DNA of 56,805 nt from an uncultured Clostridia bacterium (GCA_944378105.1 CALWGC010000021.1:1-56805); one strand, 5' to 3'; shown: positions 36,822 through 45,993, numbered from the stretch's first letter. Notes: generated by a model not told the origin, from the sequence alone. Translations and numbers: made by a program.

Positions 36822-37262
36822 ATGAAGTTAGGTGAATTGAGACCAGCAGAAGGTTCCAATCCTAAAGCTTGGAGACGCGGCAGAGGCCACGCTTCCGGCA
36901 ACGGTAAAACCGGCGGTAGAGGTCACAAAGGTCAGGGCGCTCGTTCTGGAACCGGCGGCAAAGCAGGTTTTGAAGGCGGTCAGATGCCTCTGTACAGACG
37001 TCTGCCAAAAAGAGGTTTTACTTGCAGAAACTCCAAAGAAATCATCGGTATCAATATTCATACACTGAATGCTTTTGAAGACGGCGCAGTTGTTGACATT
37101 GACGCATTGAAAGCAGCTGGTTTGGTATCCAATCCAAAAGACGGCGTAAAAATTCTTGGTGTTGGCGAACTGGAAAGAAAGCTGACCGTGAAAGTAAATG
37201 CGTACAGCAAATCTGCAATCGAAAAGATTGAAGCAGCCGGCGGAAAAGCAGAGGTGATCTAA
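36822..37262 (+). CDS. rplO: 50S ribosomal protein L15
   Basis: A late-assembly protein. The ATG at 36822 ([15 protein letters not shown]) fits the family; the ATG at 36816 is only four bases from GAGGAGG and would add two residues. The Gly/Arg-rich stretch [20 protein letters not shown] is typical. 146 residues. Confidence 0.95.
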   Translation: MKLGELRPAEGSNPKAWRRGRGHASGNGKTGGRGHKGQGARSGTGGKAGFEGGQMPLYRRLPKRGFTCRNSKEIIGINIHTLNAFEDGAVVDIDALKAAGLVSNPKDGVKILGVGELERKLTVKVNAYSKSAIEKIEAAGGKAEVI

Positions 37263-38522
37263 TTGTTGAAGTTATTCATCAATTCCTGGAAAGTAAAAGA
37301 GATTCGCAATAAACTTCTCTATACTTTACTGATCCTTGCCATTGTCCGCCTGGGCGCACACATTGCCATCCCCGGCATCGACGTTGTATCCATCAAAGCC
37401 AGTCAGGAAATGTTTTCCACTGGCACGTTGTATAACGTCATTGCCGGTGGCTACAATTCCAGATGGTCCATCATGGCAATGGGTATCGGCCCCTATATCA
37501 CTGCATCCATTATCATGCAGTTGTTGACGGTGGCCATCCCCAAAATTGAGCAGCTGCACAAAGAAGGGGAAGAAGGCAGAAAGAAAATCACAACTTACAC
37601 CAGATATTTGACCATCGTGCTTTCCATCATTCAGGGCATTGGGGTAACGTTCAGTTATTCTTCCATGTTCTTGACGGACAGCGTGTTTATCAAAATCTAC
37701 TGCGTGATTTCTCTGGTGGCAGGCACTGCTTTGGTGATGTGGCTTGCAGAACAGATTACGGCGAAGGGCCTTTCCAATGGTTCTTCCATGATCATTTTTG
37801 TCAACATCGTTTCCAATATGCCAAGCGGTATTACGGCACTGGTACAATACGGCCAGACCGATGTGGCAAGTATTATCAAAGTTGTTGCTATTTTGTTGAT
37901 TTTGATTGTGGACCTGGTGTTCATTGTCTATATCAATCAGGGCGAAAGAAGAATTCCGGTTCAGTATTCCGCCAAAATGGCAGGCCGCCGTACGTTTGGT
38001 GGCCAGGGCACATTTATGCCTATTAAAGTGAGCACCGCTGGTGTCATCGCTATCATCTTTGCACTTTCTTTGTTACAATTTCCAGAAGTGATCAGCCAGT
38101 TTGTAACGCCTGGCCCAACCTTCCAGAAAGTAATTGAAGTGCTGCGGATGACCCACCCTGTGGGGGCCGTGCTCTATATTGTGCTGATTTTGTTCTTCTC
38201 TTATTTCTACACTTCCATTGTGATCAACCCCAATGAAATTGCAGAAAACATGAAGAAAAACGGTGGCTTTATCCCAGGGATTCGTCCTGGTCAGCCTACC
38301 AGCGCATTTATTAGCCGTGTGGTAAACAGAATCACATTGATTGGTGCCATTGTGTTTGCCTGTGTGGCTATGGTTCCTGTGATTTTGCAGTGGGTGTTTG
38401 GCCTTAACGTAGGTTTTGGCGGCACGACACTGATCATCGTCGTTGGCGTATGCTTGGATCTGGTAAAGAGCATCGAAAGCCAACTGCTGATGCGTCACTA
38501 CAAAGGATTCTTACAAAATTAA
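37263..38522 (+). CDS. secY: Protein translocase subunit SecY
   Basis: The channel protein of the Sec translocon, in the membrane, with ten spans. 419 residues. AIPGIDVVSI, SNGSSMIIFVNI and GIRPGQPTSAFISRVVNRIT are characteristic. It starts at TTG 37263 immediately after the rplO stop (TTG 37266 is an alternative), so it is coupled to L15 translation. Confidence 0.96.
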   Translation: MLKLFINSWKVKEIRNKLLYTLLILAIVRLGAHIAIPGIDVVSIKASQEMFSTGTLYNVIAGGYNSRWSIMAMGIGPYITASIIMQLLTVAIPKIEQLHKEGEEGRKKITTYTRYLTIVLSIIQGIGVTFSYSSMFLTDSVFIKIYCVISLVAGTALVMWLAEQITAKGLSNGSSMIIFVNIVSNMPSGITALVQYGQTDVASIIKVVAILLILIVDLVFIVYINQGERRIPVQYSAKMAGRRTFGGQGTFMPIKVSTAGVIAIIFALSLLQFPEVISQFVTPGPTFQKVIEVLRMTHPVGAVLYIVLILFFSYFYTSIVINPNEIAENMKKNGGFIPGIRPGQPTSAFISRVVNRITLIGAIVFACVAMVPVILQWVFGLNVGFGGTTLIIVVGVCLDLVKSIESQLLMRHYKGFLQN

Positions 38523-38532
38523 AAAATATCCG

Positions 38533-38557
38533 TTGGGAAATGCCTGGCATTTCCCAA
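38533..38557. repeat. Perfect inverted repeat between secY and adk
   Basis: TTGGGAAATGCC / GGCATTTCCCAA with a single base at the centre. There is no T tract, so it is not a terminator. It could stabilise or separate the secY and adk parts of the message. Confidence 0.5.
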
Positions 38558-38594
38558 GCGGTTTCATTTTCAGCGGAGAAAAGAGGGAAAACAA

Positions 38595-39227
38595 ATGAAA
38601 TTAGTTTTGATTGGTGCACCTGCTGCTGGGAAAGGCACCCAGGCGAGAAAAATCATCGCAAAATATCAACTGGCTTATATCTCTACCGGTGATATGCTGC
38701 GGGAAGAAGTTGCCAAGGGAACGGATTTGGGCCTGAAAGCAAAAGATATTATGGCAAGCGGCGGCTTGGTTAGCGACGAACTGATCATTGCCATTGTCAA
38801 AGAAAGAATCAAAGCAGATGACTGCAAAAACGGTTTTATTTTAGACGGTTTCCCACGCACGGTTGTTCAGGCACAGAAACTGGATGAATTGATTGGCAGC
38901 ATTGACAAAGCCATTTACATCAATGTACCGGACGAAGTGATGCTGGAAAGAATTACTGGCAGACTGACTTGCCCTAAATGCGGCGCTTCCTATCACAAAG
39001 TGTCCATTCCACCAAAACAGGAAGGCATTTGCGATGTATGCGGCAGCGAATTGACGCAGCGCAAAGACGATACACTGGAAGCCGGAAAGGCAAGACTTGC
39101 AACATTCCATCAGCAAAGCGAACCACTGGTGGATTACTACAAGGAACAGGGACATCTGTTTGAAGTAAACGGCAATAAAGATGCAGACAGCATTTTTGCT
39201 GACATTGCAAAGGAACTGGGTGAATAA
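38595..39227 (+). CDS. adk: Adenylate kinase with zinc LID
   Basis: It balances AMP, ADP and ATP. 210 residues; the P-loop GAPAAGKGTQA is at the start and DGFPRTVVQA marks the NMP-binding core. The LID carries two Cys pairs (CPKCGASYH and CDVCGSEL) that would bind zinc, usual in Gram-positives. Placed between secY and map as in most Firmicutes. Confidence 0.97.
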   Translation: MKLVLIGAPAAGKGTQARKIIAKYQLAYISTGDMLREEVAKGTDLGLKAKDIMASGGLVSDELIIAIVKERIKADDCKNGFILDGFPRTVVQAQKLDELIGSIDKAIYINVPDEVMLERITGRLTCPKCGASYHKVSIPPKQEGICDVCGSELTQRKDDTLEAGKARLATFHQQSEPLVDYYKEQGHLFEVNGNKDADSIFADIAKELGE

Positions 39228-39233
39228 GCAGCC

Positions 39234-39977
39234 ATGGTAATCATCAAAACAGAAGAAGAAATTGAAAAAATGCAGGTGGCAGGCCAAATCTTAAAAGAGC
39301 TGGATTTGGTGCTGAAAGAAGAAATCAAACCGGGTGTCACGACAGGCCATCTGGACCAGATTGCCGAACGGTTTATCCGGGGAAAAGGAGCACTTCCATC
39401 CTTCAAAGGCTATGGAGGGTTTCCTGGTTCCATCTGCACTTCTGTCAACGAAGAAGTGATTCATGGTATCCCAGGCAGCAAATTGCTGCGGGCCGGTGAC
39501 ATCATCAGCATTGACATGGGCGCCTACATTGGCGGGTACCATGGTGACTGCGCCAGAACGTATGGCGTAGGCGAGATTTCTCCGGAGGATCAAACATTGA
39601 TCGATGTGACCAAGCAAAGCTTTTTTGAAGGCTTGCGGTTTGCCAAAGCCGGTTGTCATTTGTTTGAGATTTCAGCCGCCATTGGGGACTATGTGGAACA
39701 GCATGGGTTTTCTGTGGTGCGCGACTATGTCGGTCACGGCATTGGTCGGGCCTTGCACGAAGATCCAGCCGTACCCAACTATCGCCAAATTGGCCGGGGG
39801 ATGCGCCTGGTCAAGGGGATGGTTCTGGCAGTAGAACCGATGGTAAATCAAGGCACCTTCCGCATCCGGGTGCTGGATGACAAATGGACGGTGGTAACGG
39901 CAGACGGGAAGAAAGCAGCCCATTATGAAAATACGCTGGCCATCACCGATGGAGAGCCGTTGCTGCTGACACTGTAA
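39234..39977 (+). CDS. map: Methionine aminopeptidase type I
   Basis: It removes the initiator methionine from new proteins. 247 residues; the metal ligands are in SIDMGAYIGGYHGDCART, DYVGHGIGRALHEDPAV, VEPM and near the C-terminus. A six-base gap follows adk. No zinc-finger extension. Confidence 0.95.
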   Translation: MVIIKTEEEIEKMQVAGQILKELDLVLKEEIKPGVTTGHLDQIAERFIRGKGALPSFKGYGGFPGSICTSVNEEVIHGIPGSKLLRAGDIISIDMGAYIGGYHGDCARTYGVGEISPEDQTLIDVTKQSFFEGLRFAKAGCHLFEISAAIGDYVEQHGFSVVRDYVGHGIGRALHEDPAVPNYRQIGRGMRLVKGMVLAVEPMVNQGTFRIRVLDDKWTVVTADGKKAAHYENTLAITDGEPLLLTL

Positions 39978-40022
39978 CCGAACAACACAGCTGTTTTCTC
40001 TACCACAGTGAGGTGATCGGAC

Positions 40023-40295
40023 ATGGACTATACGGAAGGTCAAGTGGTGTACTCGAAAAGTGGGCACGACAAAACATTGCCCTTTGTGGTACTGCGAGTA
40101 GATGGAGAGTATCTGTATCTGGCAGACGGAAAACGGCGTACCCTTGAACATCCGAAAAAAAAGAAACAAAAGCATGTTCAAAAAACAAATACCATCTGCG
40201 AAGCCATTCGTGAAAAACTGCTGCACGATGGCTACTTATTAAATGCAGAGATTGCAAAAGCGCTGAAGGAATTCGGCCGAAACGAAAAGGAATAA
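40023..40295 (+). CDS. KOW-domain RNA-binding protein (L14e-like)
   Basis: A 90-residue protein: YTEGQVVYSKSGHDKTLPFV begins a KOW-type beta barrel, followed by a basic segment PKKKKQKHVQ and a helical end. It lies between map and infA, where many Firmicutes carry such a gene. Probably binds rRNA or aids translation; the exact role is unknown. GAGGTGATC precedes the ATG. Confidence 0.75.
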   Translation: MDYTEGQVVYSKSGHDKTLPFVVLRVDGEYLYLADGKRRTLEHPKKKKQKHVQKTNTICEAIREKLLHDGYLLNAEIAKALKEFGRNEKE

Positions 40296-40307
40296 GGAGG
40301 TTCCAGC

Positions 40308-40526
40308 GTGTCTAAAGACGATGTAATTGAAGTGGAAGGAACCGTTTTGGAAAAACTGCCGAACGCTATGTTCCAGGTTGAGTTGGAAAACGGACATAAG
40401 ATTTTGGCGCACATCTCCGGTAAGCTTCGCATGAACTTTATCCGGATTTTGCCAGGCGACAAGGTTTTGATTGAAATGTCTCCTTATGATCTGACCAAAG
40501 GCAGAATTATCTGGAGAGCGAAATAA
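40308..40526 (+). CDS. infA: Translation initiation factor IF-1
   Basis: 72 residues with the OB fold: [20 protein letters not shown] and [23 protein letters not shown] start behind AAGGAGG. It blocks the A site during initiation. Confidence 0.97.
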   Translation: MSKDDVIEVEGTVLEKLPNAMFQVELENGHKILAHISGKLRMNFIRILPGDKVLIEMSPYDLTKGRIIWRAK

Positions 40527-40549
40527 GCAGGAAGAAAGGAGCAAGCACA

Positions 40550-40663
40550 ATGAAGGTGAGACCATCTGTAAAACCAATGTGTGAAAAATGCAGAATCATC
40601 AAAAGAAAAGGCCGTGTTATGGTCATTTGTGAAAATCCAAAACACAAACAAAAACAAGGCTGA
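40550..40663 (+). CDS. rpmJ: 50S ribosomal protein L36, zinc-binding type
   Basis: A gene of only 37 codons: [20 protein letters not shown] opens the product and NPKHKQKQG closes it. C11, C14, C27 and H32 form the zinc site. AAAGGAGC lies before the ATG. Standard place after infA. Confidence 0.96.
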   Translation: MKVRPSVKPMCEKCRIIKRKGRVMVICENPKHKQKQG

Positions 40664-40856
40664 TTTTTTGAACGACTATGGCTTGAAACAGGTGCATGAA
40701 ACCTTGAAAGCAAAAACCCGAAAGTAAATCCGTCATTTTTCACGCCAAGGACTTTTGAAGCGGCTGGCAGAAGGAAACTTCTGTTTTCAAAAGTACCAAA
40801 GGCGACAAAGCATGGTTACAAATAGTATCGAGTATGTATGGAGGTGTAACGTACAC
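40664..40856 (+). promoter_or_regulatory. Structured rpsM leader, candidate autoregulatory element
   Basis: A 193-base gap in an otherwise tight cluster. It holds a composite hairpin at 40751-40794: outer stem ACTTTTGAA / TTCAAAAGT and inner stem CAGAAG / CTTCTG closed by a GAAA tetraloop. No good promoter is seen. In E. coli the alpha-operon leader at this place binds S4; a similar role here is inference. Confidence 0.5.
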
Positions 40857-41225
40857 ATGGCACGTATCGCTGGTGTAGACTTACCAAGAGAAAAACGCGT
40901 GGAAATCGGCCTGACCTATGTTTATGGCATTGGCCATTCCAGCGCTGTTAGAATTTTGAAAGAAGCAGGCGTAAACCCAGATACCAGAGTGAGAGACCTG
41001 ACCGACGATGAAGTTTCCAGAATCCGTGACGTCATCGACAGAAGCCAGACCGTAGAAGGCGATCTGAGAAGAGAAATCGCTCTGAACATTAAACGTCTGG
41101 TGGAAATCGGCTGCTACAGAGGCATTCGTCATAGAAAAGGCTTGCCTGTCAGAGGCCAGAAAACCAAAACCAACGCAAGAACGAGAAAAGGCCCAAGAAA
41201 AACGGTTGCTAACAAAAAGAAATAA
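40857..41225 (+). CDS. rpsM: 30S ribosomal protein S13
   Basis: A head protein that contacts the P-site tRNA. 122 residues from ATG 40857 ([19 protein letters not shown]) behind [27 protein letters not shown] is diagnostic. Confidence 0.97.
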   Translation: MARIAGVDLPREKRVEIGLTYVYGIGHSSAVRILKEAGVNPDTRVRDLTDDEVSRIRDVIDRSQTVEGDLRREIALNIKRLVEIGCYRGIRHRKGLPVRGQKTKTNARTRKGPRKTVANKKK

Positions 41226-41247
41226 GTAAGAGGAGGGTAATGGTCAA

Positions 41248-41649
41248 ATGGCAAAGAAAGCTGTTAAAAAAGCGACTACTCGTAGACGTCGTGATAAAAA
41301 ACATGTGGAACGTGGTCAAGCACATATCCAGTCCACATTTAACAATACCATCGTAACAATCACCGATACGGCCGGCAATGCGCTGTCCTGGGCAAGTGCT
41401 GGTCAGCTGGGCTTCAGAGGCTCCAGAAAATCTACTCCTTATGCTGCACAGATGGCAGCGGATACGGCTGCTCAGGCTTGCTCCGATTATGGCCTGAAAA
41501 CCGTAGAAGTATTCGTAAAGGGACCAGGTAGCGGCCGTGAAGCTGCCATCCGTGCCCTGCAGGCTGCTGGCTTGACTGTCACCATGATCAAAGACGTGAC
41601 TCCAGTGCCTCACAACGGCTGCCGTCCACCAAAACGCAGAAGAGTATAA
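41248..41649 (+). CDS. rpsK: 30S ribosomal protein S11
   Basis: A platform protein near the Shine-Dalgarno helix. 133 residues; [20 protein letters not shown] and [16 protein letters not shown] are diagnostic. Confidence 0.97.
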   Translation: MAKKAVKKATTRRRRDKKHVERGQAHIQSTFNNTIVTITDTAGNALSWASAGQLGFRGSRKSTPYAAQMAADTAAQACSDYGLKTVEVFVKGPGSGREAAIRALQAAGLTVTMIKDVTPVPHNGCRPPKRRRV

Positions 41650-41673
41650 TTTTCCAGGAGGTGTAGATATACA

Positions 41674-42276
41674 ATGGCAAGAGATATGGTTCCCGTTCTG
41701 AAAAGATGCAGATCCCTCGACCTGGATCCCATCTATTTGGGCATTGAAAAGAAATCCAAAAAACAACTTCAGAACAGCAGAAGAAAAATCAGCGAATACG
41801 GTCTGCAGATGAGAGAAAAACAAAAAGCAAAATTCATCTACGGCGTGCTGGAAAAACAGTTCAGAGGCTACTATGCAAAAGCTGAAAAAATGGCGAAAAA
41901 AGAAGGTATCCCAGGCCAGAACCTTCTGATGCTTTTGGAACTTCGTCTGGACAACGCTATGTTCCGTTTGGGCTATGGCAGAACCAGAAAAGAAGCAAGA
42001 CAGATCGTTCGTCACAAACATGTACTGGTAAATGGAAAAGCAGTAGATATCCCATCTTATCAGTTGAAAGTGGGCGACGTGATCGAAGTGAAAGAAAAAT
42101 ACAAATCCATGCAGAGATACAAAGACGTTCTGGATGTAACTGCTTCCAGAGTGGTACCTGCTTGGTTGTCTGCTGATCACGATGCGCTGAAAGGCACCGT
42201 GGTTGCAAAACCAAAAAGAGAAGATATCGATGTACCTGTGGAAGAAACACTGATCGTCGAATTGTACTCCAAATAA
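41674..42276 (+). CDS. rpsD: 30S ribosomal protein S4, zinc-free type
   Basis: A primary 16S binder and in several bacteria a translational repressor of its own operon. 200 residues; the N-terminus has only one Cys, so the zinc finger is absent. [20 protein letters not shown] and the S4 RNA-binding domain ([20 protein letters not shown]) are clear. It sits in the alpha operon, unlike in B. subtilis where rpsD is elsewhere. Confidence 0.97.
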   Translation: MARDMVPVLKRCRSLDLDPIYLGIEKKSKKQLQNSRRKISEYGLQMREKQKAKFIYGVLEKQFRGYYAKAEKMAKKEGIPGQNLLMLLELRLDNAMFRLGYGRTRKEARQIVRHKHVLVNGKAVDIPSYQLKVGDVIEVKEKYKSMQRYKDVLDVTASRVVPAWLSADHDALKGTVVAKPKREDIDVPVEETLIVELYSK

Positions 42277-42287
42277 TAACAGCAACT

Positions 42288-42322
42288 GGTTCCCTCGGCC
42301 CCGCTTTGGGGCGGAGGGTACC
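42288..42322 (+). promoter_or_regulatory. GC-rich hairpin in the rpsD-rpoA spacer
   Basis: GGTTCCCTCGGCCCC folds onto GGGGCGGAGGGTACC around GCTTT. There is no T tract, so it is not a terminator. It probably protects or processes the message or regulates rpoA. Confidence 0.5.
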
Positions 42323-42405
42323 GTGTTCTATTTATTCTATACCCTGCAATTGACCAGATGTGCCGTTTTTGACGGCGAAAATCAATCCAAGAGGAGGTTT
42401 GAGCG

Positions 42406-43365
42406 TTGTTTGAATTTGAGAAACCTCGTATCGAAATTGCTGAAATGGCACAAGACGGTACTTATGGCCGTTTTGTGGTAGAGCCACTGGAAAGAGGATA
42501 TGGAACGACTCTGGGCAATTCTTTGAGAAGAATTTTGCTTTCCTCTCTGCCTGGCGTTGCTGTTAGTAATGTGAAGATTGACGGCGTTCTTCATGAATTC
42601 AGTACCGTTCCTGGTGTGAAAGAAGATGTGACCGAGATCATTTTGAACTTGAAAGGTCTGGCCATCAAAAACACCAGCGACAGTTATGAACCAAAGGTTG
42701 CATATATCGATGTGGAAGGCGAAGGCGAAGTGAAAGGCTCCGACATCAAAGCCGACAGCGACATCGAAATTATGAATCCAGATCACCACATTGCCACCTT
42801 AAGCGGCGGAGCCAACAGCAAGCTGTATATGGAAATCACCATTACTAGAGGCCGTGGCTATGTGGGCAGTGATAAGAACAAGAAGGAAGACCAGCCCATT
42901 GGCATGCTTCCCGTTGACTCTATTTACACACCGGTGCGCCGTGTGAACTTCCTGGTGGAAAACACCCGTGTGGGCCAGATGACCGACTATGACAAACTGA
43001 CATTGGAAGTTTGGACCAACGGCACCATCACCCCGGATGACGCGGTGAGCTATGGCGCAAAAATTTTGAACGAGCACCTGAATCTTTTTGTAGACCTTTC
43101 GGAAAATGCAAAGAATGCCGAAATTATGGTGGAAAAAGAAGAAGGTAAGAAAGAAAAAGTGTTGGAAATGAGCATTGAGGAATTGGATTTGTCTGTCCGT
43201 TCCTACAACTGCTTGAAACGTGCTGGCATCAACACCGTAGAAGACCTGGCCAGCAAGACCGAGGACGAAATGATGAAGGTGAGAAACCTTGGCCGGAAGT
43301 CCTTGGAAGAAGTTTTGAACAAAATGGCAGAACTGGGCTTGGCATTAAAGCCTGGCGATGAATAA
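42406..43365 (+). CDS. rpoA: RNA polymerase alpha subunit
   Basis: It nucleates RNA polymerase and contacts activators and UP elements through its C-terminal domain. 319 residues; [20 protein letters not shown] in the N-terminal domain and [20 protein letters not shown] in the alpha-CTD. TTG start behind GAGGAGG. The 129-base leader holds the GC-rich hairpin. Confidence 0.97.
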   Translation: MFEFEKPRIEIAEMAQDGTYGRFVVEPLERGYGTTLGNSLRRILLSSLPGVAVSNVKIDGVLHEFSTVPGVKEDVTEIILNLKGLAIKNTSDSYEPKVAYIDVEGEGEVKGSDIKADSDIEIMNPDHHIATLSGGANSKLYMEITITRGRGYVGSDKNKKEDQPIGMLPVDSIYTPVRRVNFLVENTRVGQMTDYDKLTLEVWTNGTITPDDAVSYGAKILNEHLNLFVDLSENAKNAEIMVEKEEGKKEKVLEMSIEELDLSVRSYNCLKRAGINTVEDLASKTEDEMMKVRNLGRKSLEEVLNKMAELGLALKPGDE

Positions 43366-43379
43366 GAGTAGAATCGGCC

Positions 43380-43434
43380 GCAAAATTGCAGAGGTGCGTA
43401 AGACCGAAGGGCAGGCCTCTGGGCTAAATTTTGC
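43380..43434 (+). promoter_or_regulatory. Structured element between rpoA and rplQ
   Basis: GCAAAATT (43380-43387) pairs with AATTTTGC (43427-43434), and inside it AGAGG (43390-43394) pairs with CCTCT (43416-43420). It lies just before the rplQ ribosome-binding site and could be an L17 leader. It lacks a T tract. Confidence 0.45.
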
Positions 43435-43457
43435 ATGAATTGAGGAGGATTAGAACA

Positions 43458-44000
43458 ATGAACGGTTCCGGATATAGAAAACTTGGTAAAACTGCTCCAC
43501 AAAGAAAAGCATTGCTGCGCAACCAGGTAACCAACCTGTTGTATCATGGCAAAATCACAACCACAGAAACCAGAGCAAAAGAAGTGAAAAAAATCGCTGA
43601 AAGAATGATCACTCTGGCTGTGAAGGAAAAAGACAACTTCACCGAAGTGGAAGTAACGGCTAAAGTTGCAAAGAAAGATGCACAGGGCAACCGTGTAAAA
43701 GAAACCGTAAACGGCAAAAAAGTAACCGTATACGATGAAGTAAAGAAAACCATCAAGAAAGACAATCCTTCCAGACTGGCAGCAAGAAGAAAACTGCTTG
43801 CTTATCTGTATCCAGTCACAGAAACTCCTGCCAATGGCAGAAAAATGAGAAGCCAGTCCAAAAAAGTGGATATGGCTGCAAAATTGTTTGATGAAATCGC
43901 TCCAAAATATGCTGACCGCAAAGGCGGCTACACCAGAATGGTAAAAATCGGCCCAAGAAAAGGCGATGCTGCCGAAATGGTAATTTTGGAACTCATCTAA
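43458..44000 (+). CDS. rplQ: 50S ribosomal protein L17 with internal insertion
   Basis: 180 residues from ATG 43458 (MNGSGYRKLGKTAPQRKALL), against about 112-130 for most L17 proteins. The core ends (KLFDEIAPKYADRKGGYTRM, PRKGDAAEMVILELI) are intact. The extra length is a charged insertion at about residues 60-105 plus a small one near 125. GAGGAGG precedes the ATG. Last gene of the cluster. Confidence 0.95.
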   Translation: MNGSGYRKLGKTAPQRKALLRNQVTNLLYHGKITTTETRAKEVKKIAERMITLAVKEKDNFTEVEVTAKVAKKDAQGNRVKETVNGKKVTVYDEVKKTIKKDNPSRLAARRKLLAYLYPVTETPANGRKMRSQSKKVDMAAKLFDEIAPKYADRKGGYTRMVKIGPRKGDAAEMVILELI

Positions 44001-44035
44001 GAAGGATTTGGTCGGGACAACGCAGACCAATGAAG

Positions 44036-44079
44036 CAAAAAGCTGCTGTTCTTTGTAAAAAGGACAGCAGCTTTTTTTC
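44036..44079 (+). terminator. Terminator of the ribosomal cluster
   Basis: AAGCTGCTGT / ACAGCAGCTT with a 14-base apical region, followed by seven T. Confidence 0.88.
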
Positions 44080-44191
44080 GGTTTTTCCAAAAAAAGGACG
44101 GTCTTTTGATGAACCAAAGGATGGGTTTAGAGCTCTTTAGAATAGATGCATCAAAAAATGGCAAAGATCTTTGCAGGATAGGAGGTGCCCG

Positions 44192-44764
44192 ATGGAAGAA
44201 CAGCAATGGAGGCAGACAGAACCACAAACAGAATCCAATTTTTGGCAGTGGATGGAAAGCTATTATCCCAAAGCCATGCGTTTGGCTTGTTTGCTTTGCG
44301 GTAACCGCGCCGATGGCGAAGACGCCGTGCAGGAATCTTTTCTCCTGATGTACCGCCATTGGGACCAGATCAAAACCCCGGCGGCCTATCCGGCCTATTT
44401 CACCCGCACCCTGACGCGCCAGGTTTGGAAGATCTGTAAAAAAACGCGGCGGGAAGAACCGGCGGAGGAAGAGACCTGGTCGGTTTTGACAGAAGGCTCT
44501 CCGGAAGAGCAGGTGCTGGCCCGTCAACAGGCATCGGCCCTGTACCAGGCAGTTTTGGCCCTGCCCATCAAACAGAGAACGGTCATTGTTTTATACTATT
44601 ACCAAGACCTTTCCATCAAAGAAATTGCCAAAGCCATGGGCACGTTGGAAGGAACGGTGAAATCCAGACTGTTTTCGGCCAGAAAGCAGCTGAGAAAACA
44701 ATGGGAAGAAAGCCAAGAGGAGGCGAAGGTGGATGAAAAGAAACGAACCCCACAATTTGGATGA
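44192..44764 (+). CDS. RNA polymerase sigma factor, ECF type
   Basis: 190 residues. Region 2: YYPKAMRLACLLCGNRADGE followed by DAVQESFLLMYRHWDQI. Region 4: LPIKQRTVIVLYYYQDLSIK, then EIAKAMGTLEGTVKSRLFSA. It would direct RNA polymerase to a stress or envelope regulon. The ATG at 44192 follows AGGAGGTGCCC. Its 3' end overlaps the next gene by 32 bases, the usual layout of a sigma/anti-sigma pair. Confidence 0.87.
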   Translation: MEEQQWRQTEPQTESNFWQWMESYYPKAMRLACLLCGNRADGEDAVQESFLLMYRHWDQIKTPAAYPAYFTRTLTRQVWKICKKTRREEPAEEETWSVLTEGSPEEQVLARQQASALYQAVLALPIKQRTVIVLYYYQDLSIKEIAKAMGTLEGTVKSRLFSARKQLRKQWEESQEEAKVDEKKRTPQFG

Positions 44765-45518
44765 CGCTTTGCGATGGGCACTTCGGCAGCAGGCGCAAAC
44801 AACGCCTCTTTCCGATGTGCAGTTGGAGCAGATGAAACGAAGAATCCGACAAAAGGAGGAACCGAATATGAAACGATTTTCCATGAAAAAAGGACTTTTG
44901 GTGGCATGCGCCCTGTGTGTGGTGGGCAGCATAACGGCTGTGGCCGCAGGGAAGCTGGCCGCGGTGGAAGTGCACAGCAGTTTGGAAGACATCATGACCA
45001 GCTATGAAGAACTGGAAACGGCATCAAAGGAATTGTTTGATGTTTCTTTGCCAGAAACCTTTGACAATGGCTATACCTTTGCCAATGCAGTGCCAGGGGC
45101 CGCAACGGGCGCCGATGAAAACGGCAATGCCCTTTCCCAATGGGAAACGCTGATGGTGACTTACACCAAAGACGATGCCGCCGAATTGAATCTGGCTGTG
45201 GACCCGTTGATGGCAGGGACGGCCGTGGAAACTGGGACTGCAAGTACCATCGATGGTATCACCTATTATTATAACGAAGTGACTTATTTGACATTGCCAC
45301 CGGAAGAAAAACCAACGGCCCAGGAAGAAGCACTGGCCGAAGAAGGAAAATTGGCCATTGCCTATGGCAGTGCGACGCGGCAGGAATCCCAACTGGAACA
45401 AGTGTCTTGGCAGCAAGACGGTATGGCCTGCCAGCTGTTTTTGATGGATGGCAATTTGGGCGAAGACGAATTGCTGGAAATGGCCCAAGAGACAGCCGAA
45501 CATATGGCAGCAGAATAA
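44733..45518 (+). CDS. Single-pass membrane protein, probable anti-sigma partner
   Basis: 261 residues. The cytoplasmic N-terminus (about 1-52) is charged and helical. One membrane segment lies at about 54-73 (GLLVACALCVVGSITAVAAG). The outer part is acidic and contains YYYNEVTYLTLPPEEKP; I do not recognise its family. The overlap with the sigma gene and the topology suggest an anti-sigma factor that senses the cell surface. No zinc-binding ZAS motif is seen, so the mechanism would differ from the RsrA type. AGAGGAGG precedes the start. Confidence 0.65.
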   Translation: MKRNEPHNLDDALRWALRQQAQTTPLSDVQLEQMKRRIRQKEEPNMKRFSMKKGLLVACALCVVGSITAVAAGKLAAVEVHSSLEDIMTSYEELETASKELFDVSLPETFDNGYTFANAVPGAATGADENGNALSQWETLMVTYTKDDAAELNLAVDPLMAGTAVETGTASTIDGITYYYNEVTYLTLPPEEKPTAQEEALAEEGKLAIAYGSATRQESQLEQVSWQQDGMACQLFLMDGNLGEDELLEMAQETAEHMAAE

Positions 45519-45610
45519 GGGAAGAACGAGAACAAGAATAGAACGAAACAGAGCTGGTTTATGGTACCGCTTGGTTAGAGAAACGGCGGGAGTTGCAAAA
45601 AACAAAGAGT

Positions 45611-45775
45611 TTGGCGCAGCTTCCTCAGAAAATAAAGATGGTTGCAATCCTTACATCCAAAGGATTGCAGCCATTTTATTTTTGCTCAGGTTATTTTCTT
45701 CGAAAGACTGCTATCGCAATTTCCAAGAAGAAAAGAAAAAACGAAAACAATGTTTTCTTCTTGGGAAACTGCTTT
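45611..45775 (+). repeat. Dispersed intergenic repeat, copy C (full)
   Basis: Starts TTTGGCGCAGCTTCC, then the hairpin GGTTGCAATCC / GGATTGCAGCC (45640-45672) with a T-rich tail, GGTTATTTTCTTCGAAAGAC, TGCTATCGCAATTTCC, and the inverted pair AAGAAGAAAA / TTTTCTTCTTGGGAAA. The first hairpin doubles as terminator for the sigma/anti-sigma genes. It is nearly identical to copies B and D. Confidence 0.8.
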
Positions 45776-45993
45776 CCTGCTTTTTCTTTTTTTAGCATGT
45801 ATTTTTCGAAAGGAATTCCTGTGGATGCAATGAAAAAACAAGGAAAAAACCAGGGCTTCTTTTTGGAGTGCATTTTGCGGATCTGTTTTTTTGATCCAAA
45901 AAGAGATGAAAATTTGCAATTTATTACAAAAACGGATATAATCTGCATTTTTTTCTAAAATTCGTTTTTTTGCTATACAAATTTCATTTTCAT
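45776..45993. other. AT-rich non-coding stretch before the 46076 gene
   Basis: No credible gene. Loose similarity to the stretch at 300-355 (TTTTTTTGATC, then a run ending TTACAAAA) suggests that the repeat unit may have a longer, decayed tail. Poly-T and poly-A runs dominate. Confidence 0.4.

Noticed and set aside
38533..38575. TTTCCCAAGCGGTTTC near the secY-adk hairpin as a fifth repeat copy
   Set aside because: Only a short motif is shared with the repeat end, the order of sub-blocks differs, and no other block is present.
42306..42325. GGAGGGTACCGTG resembling the T-box antiterminator sequence
   Set aside because: It lies in the rpsD-rpoA spacer, without a T-box stem I or a terminator; it is explained as one arm of the GC-rich hairpin.
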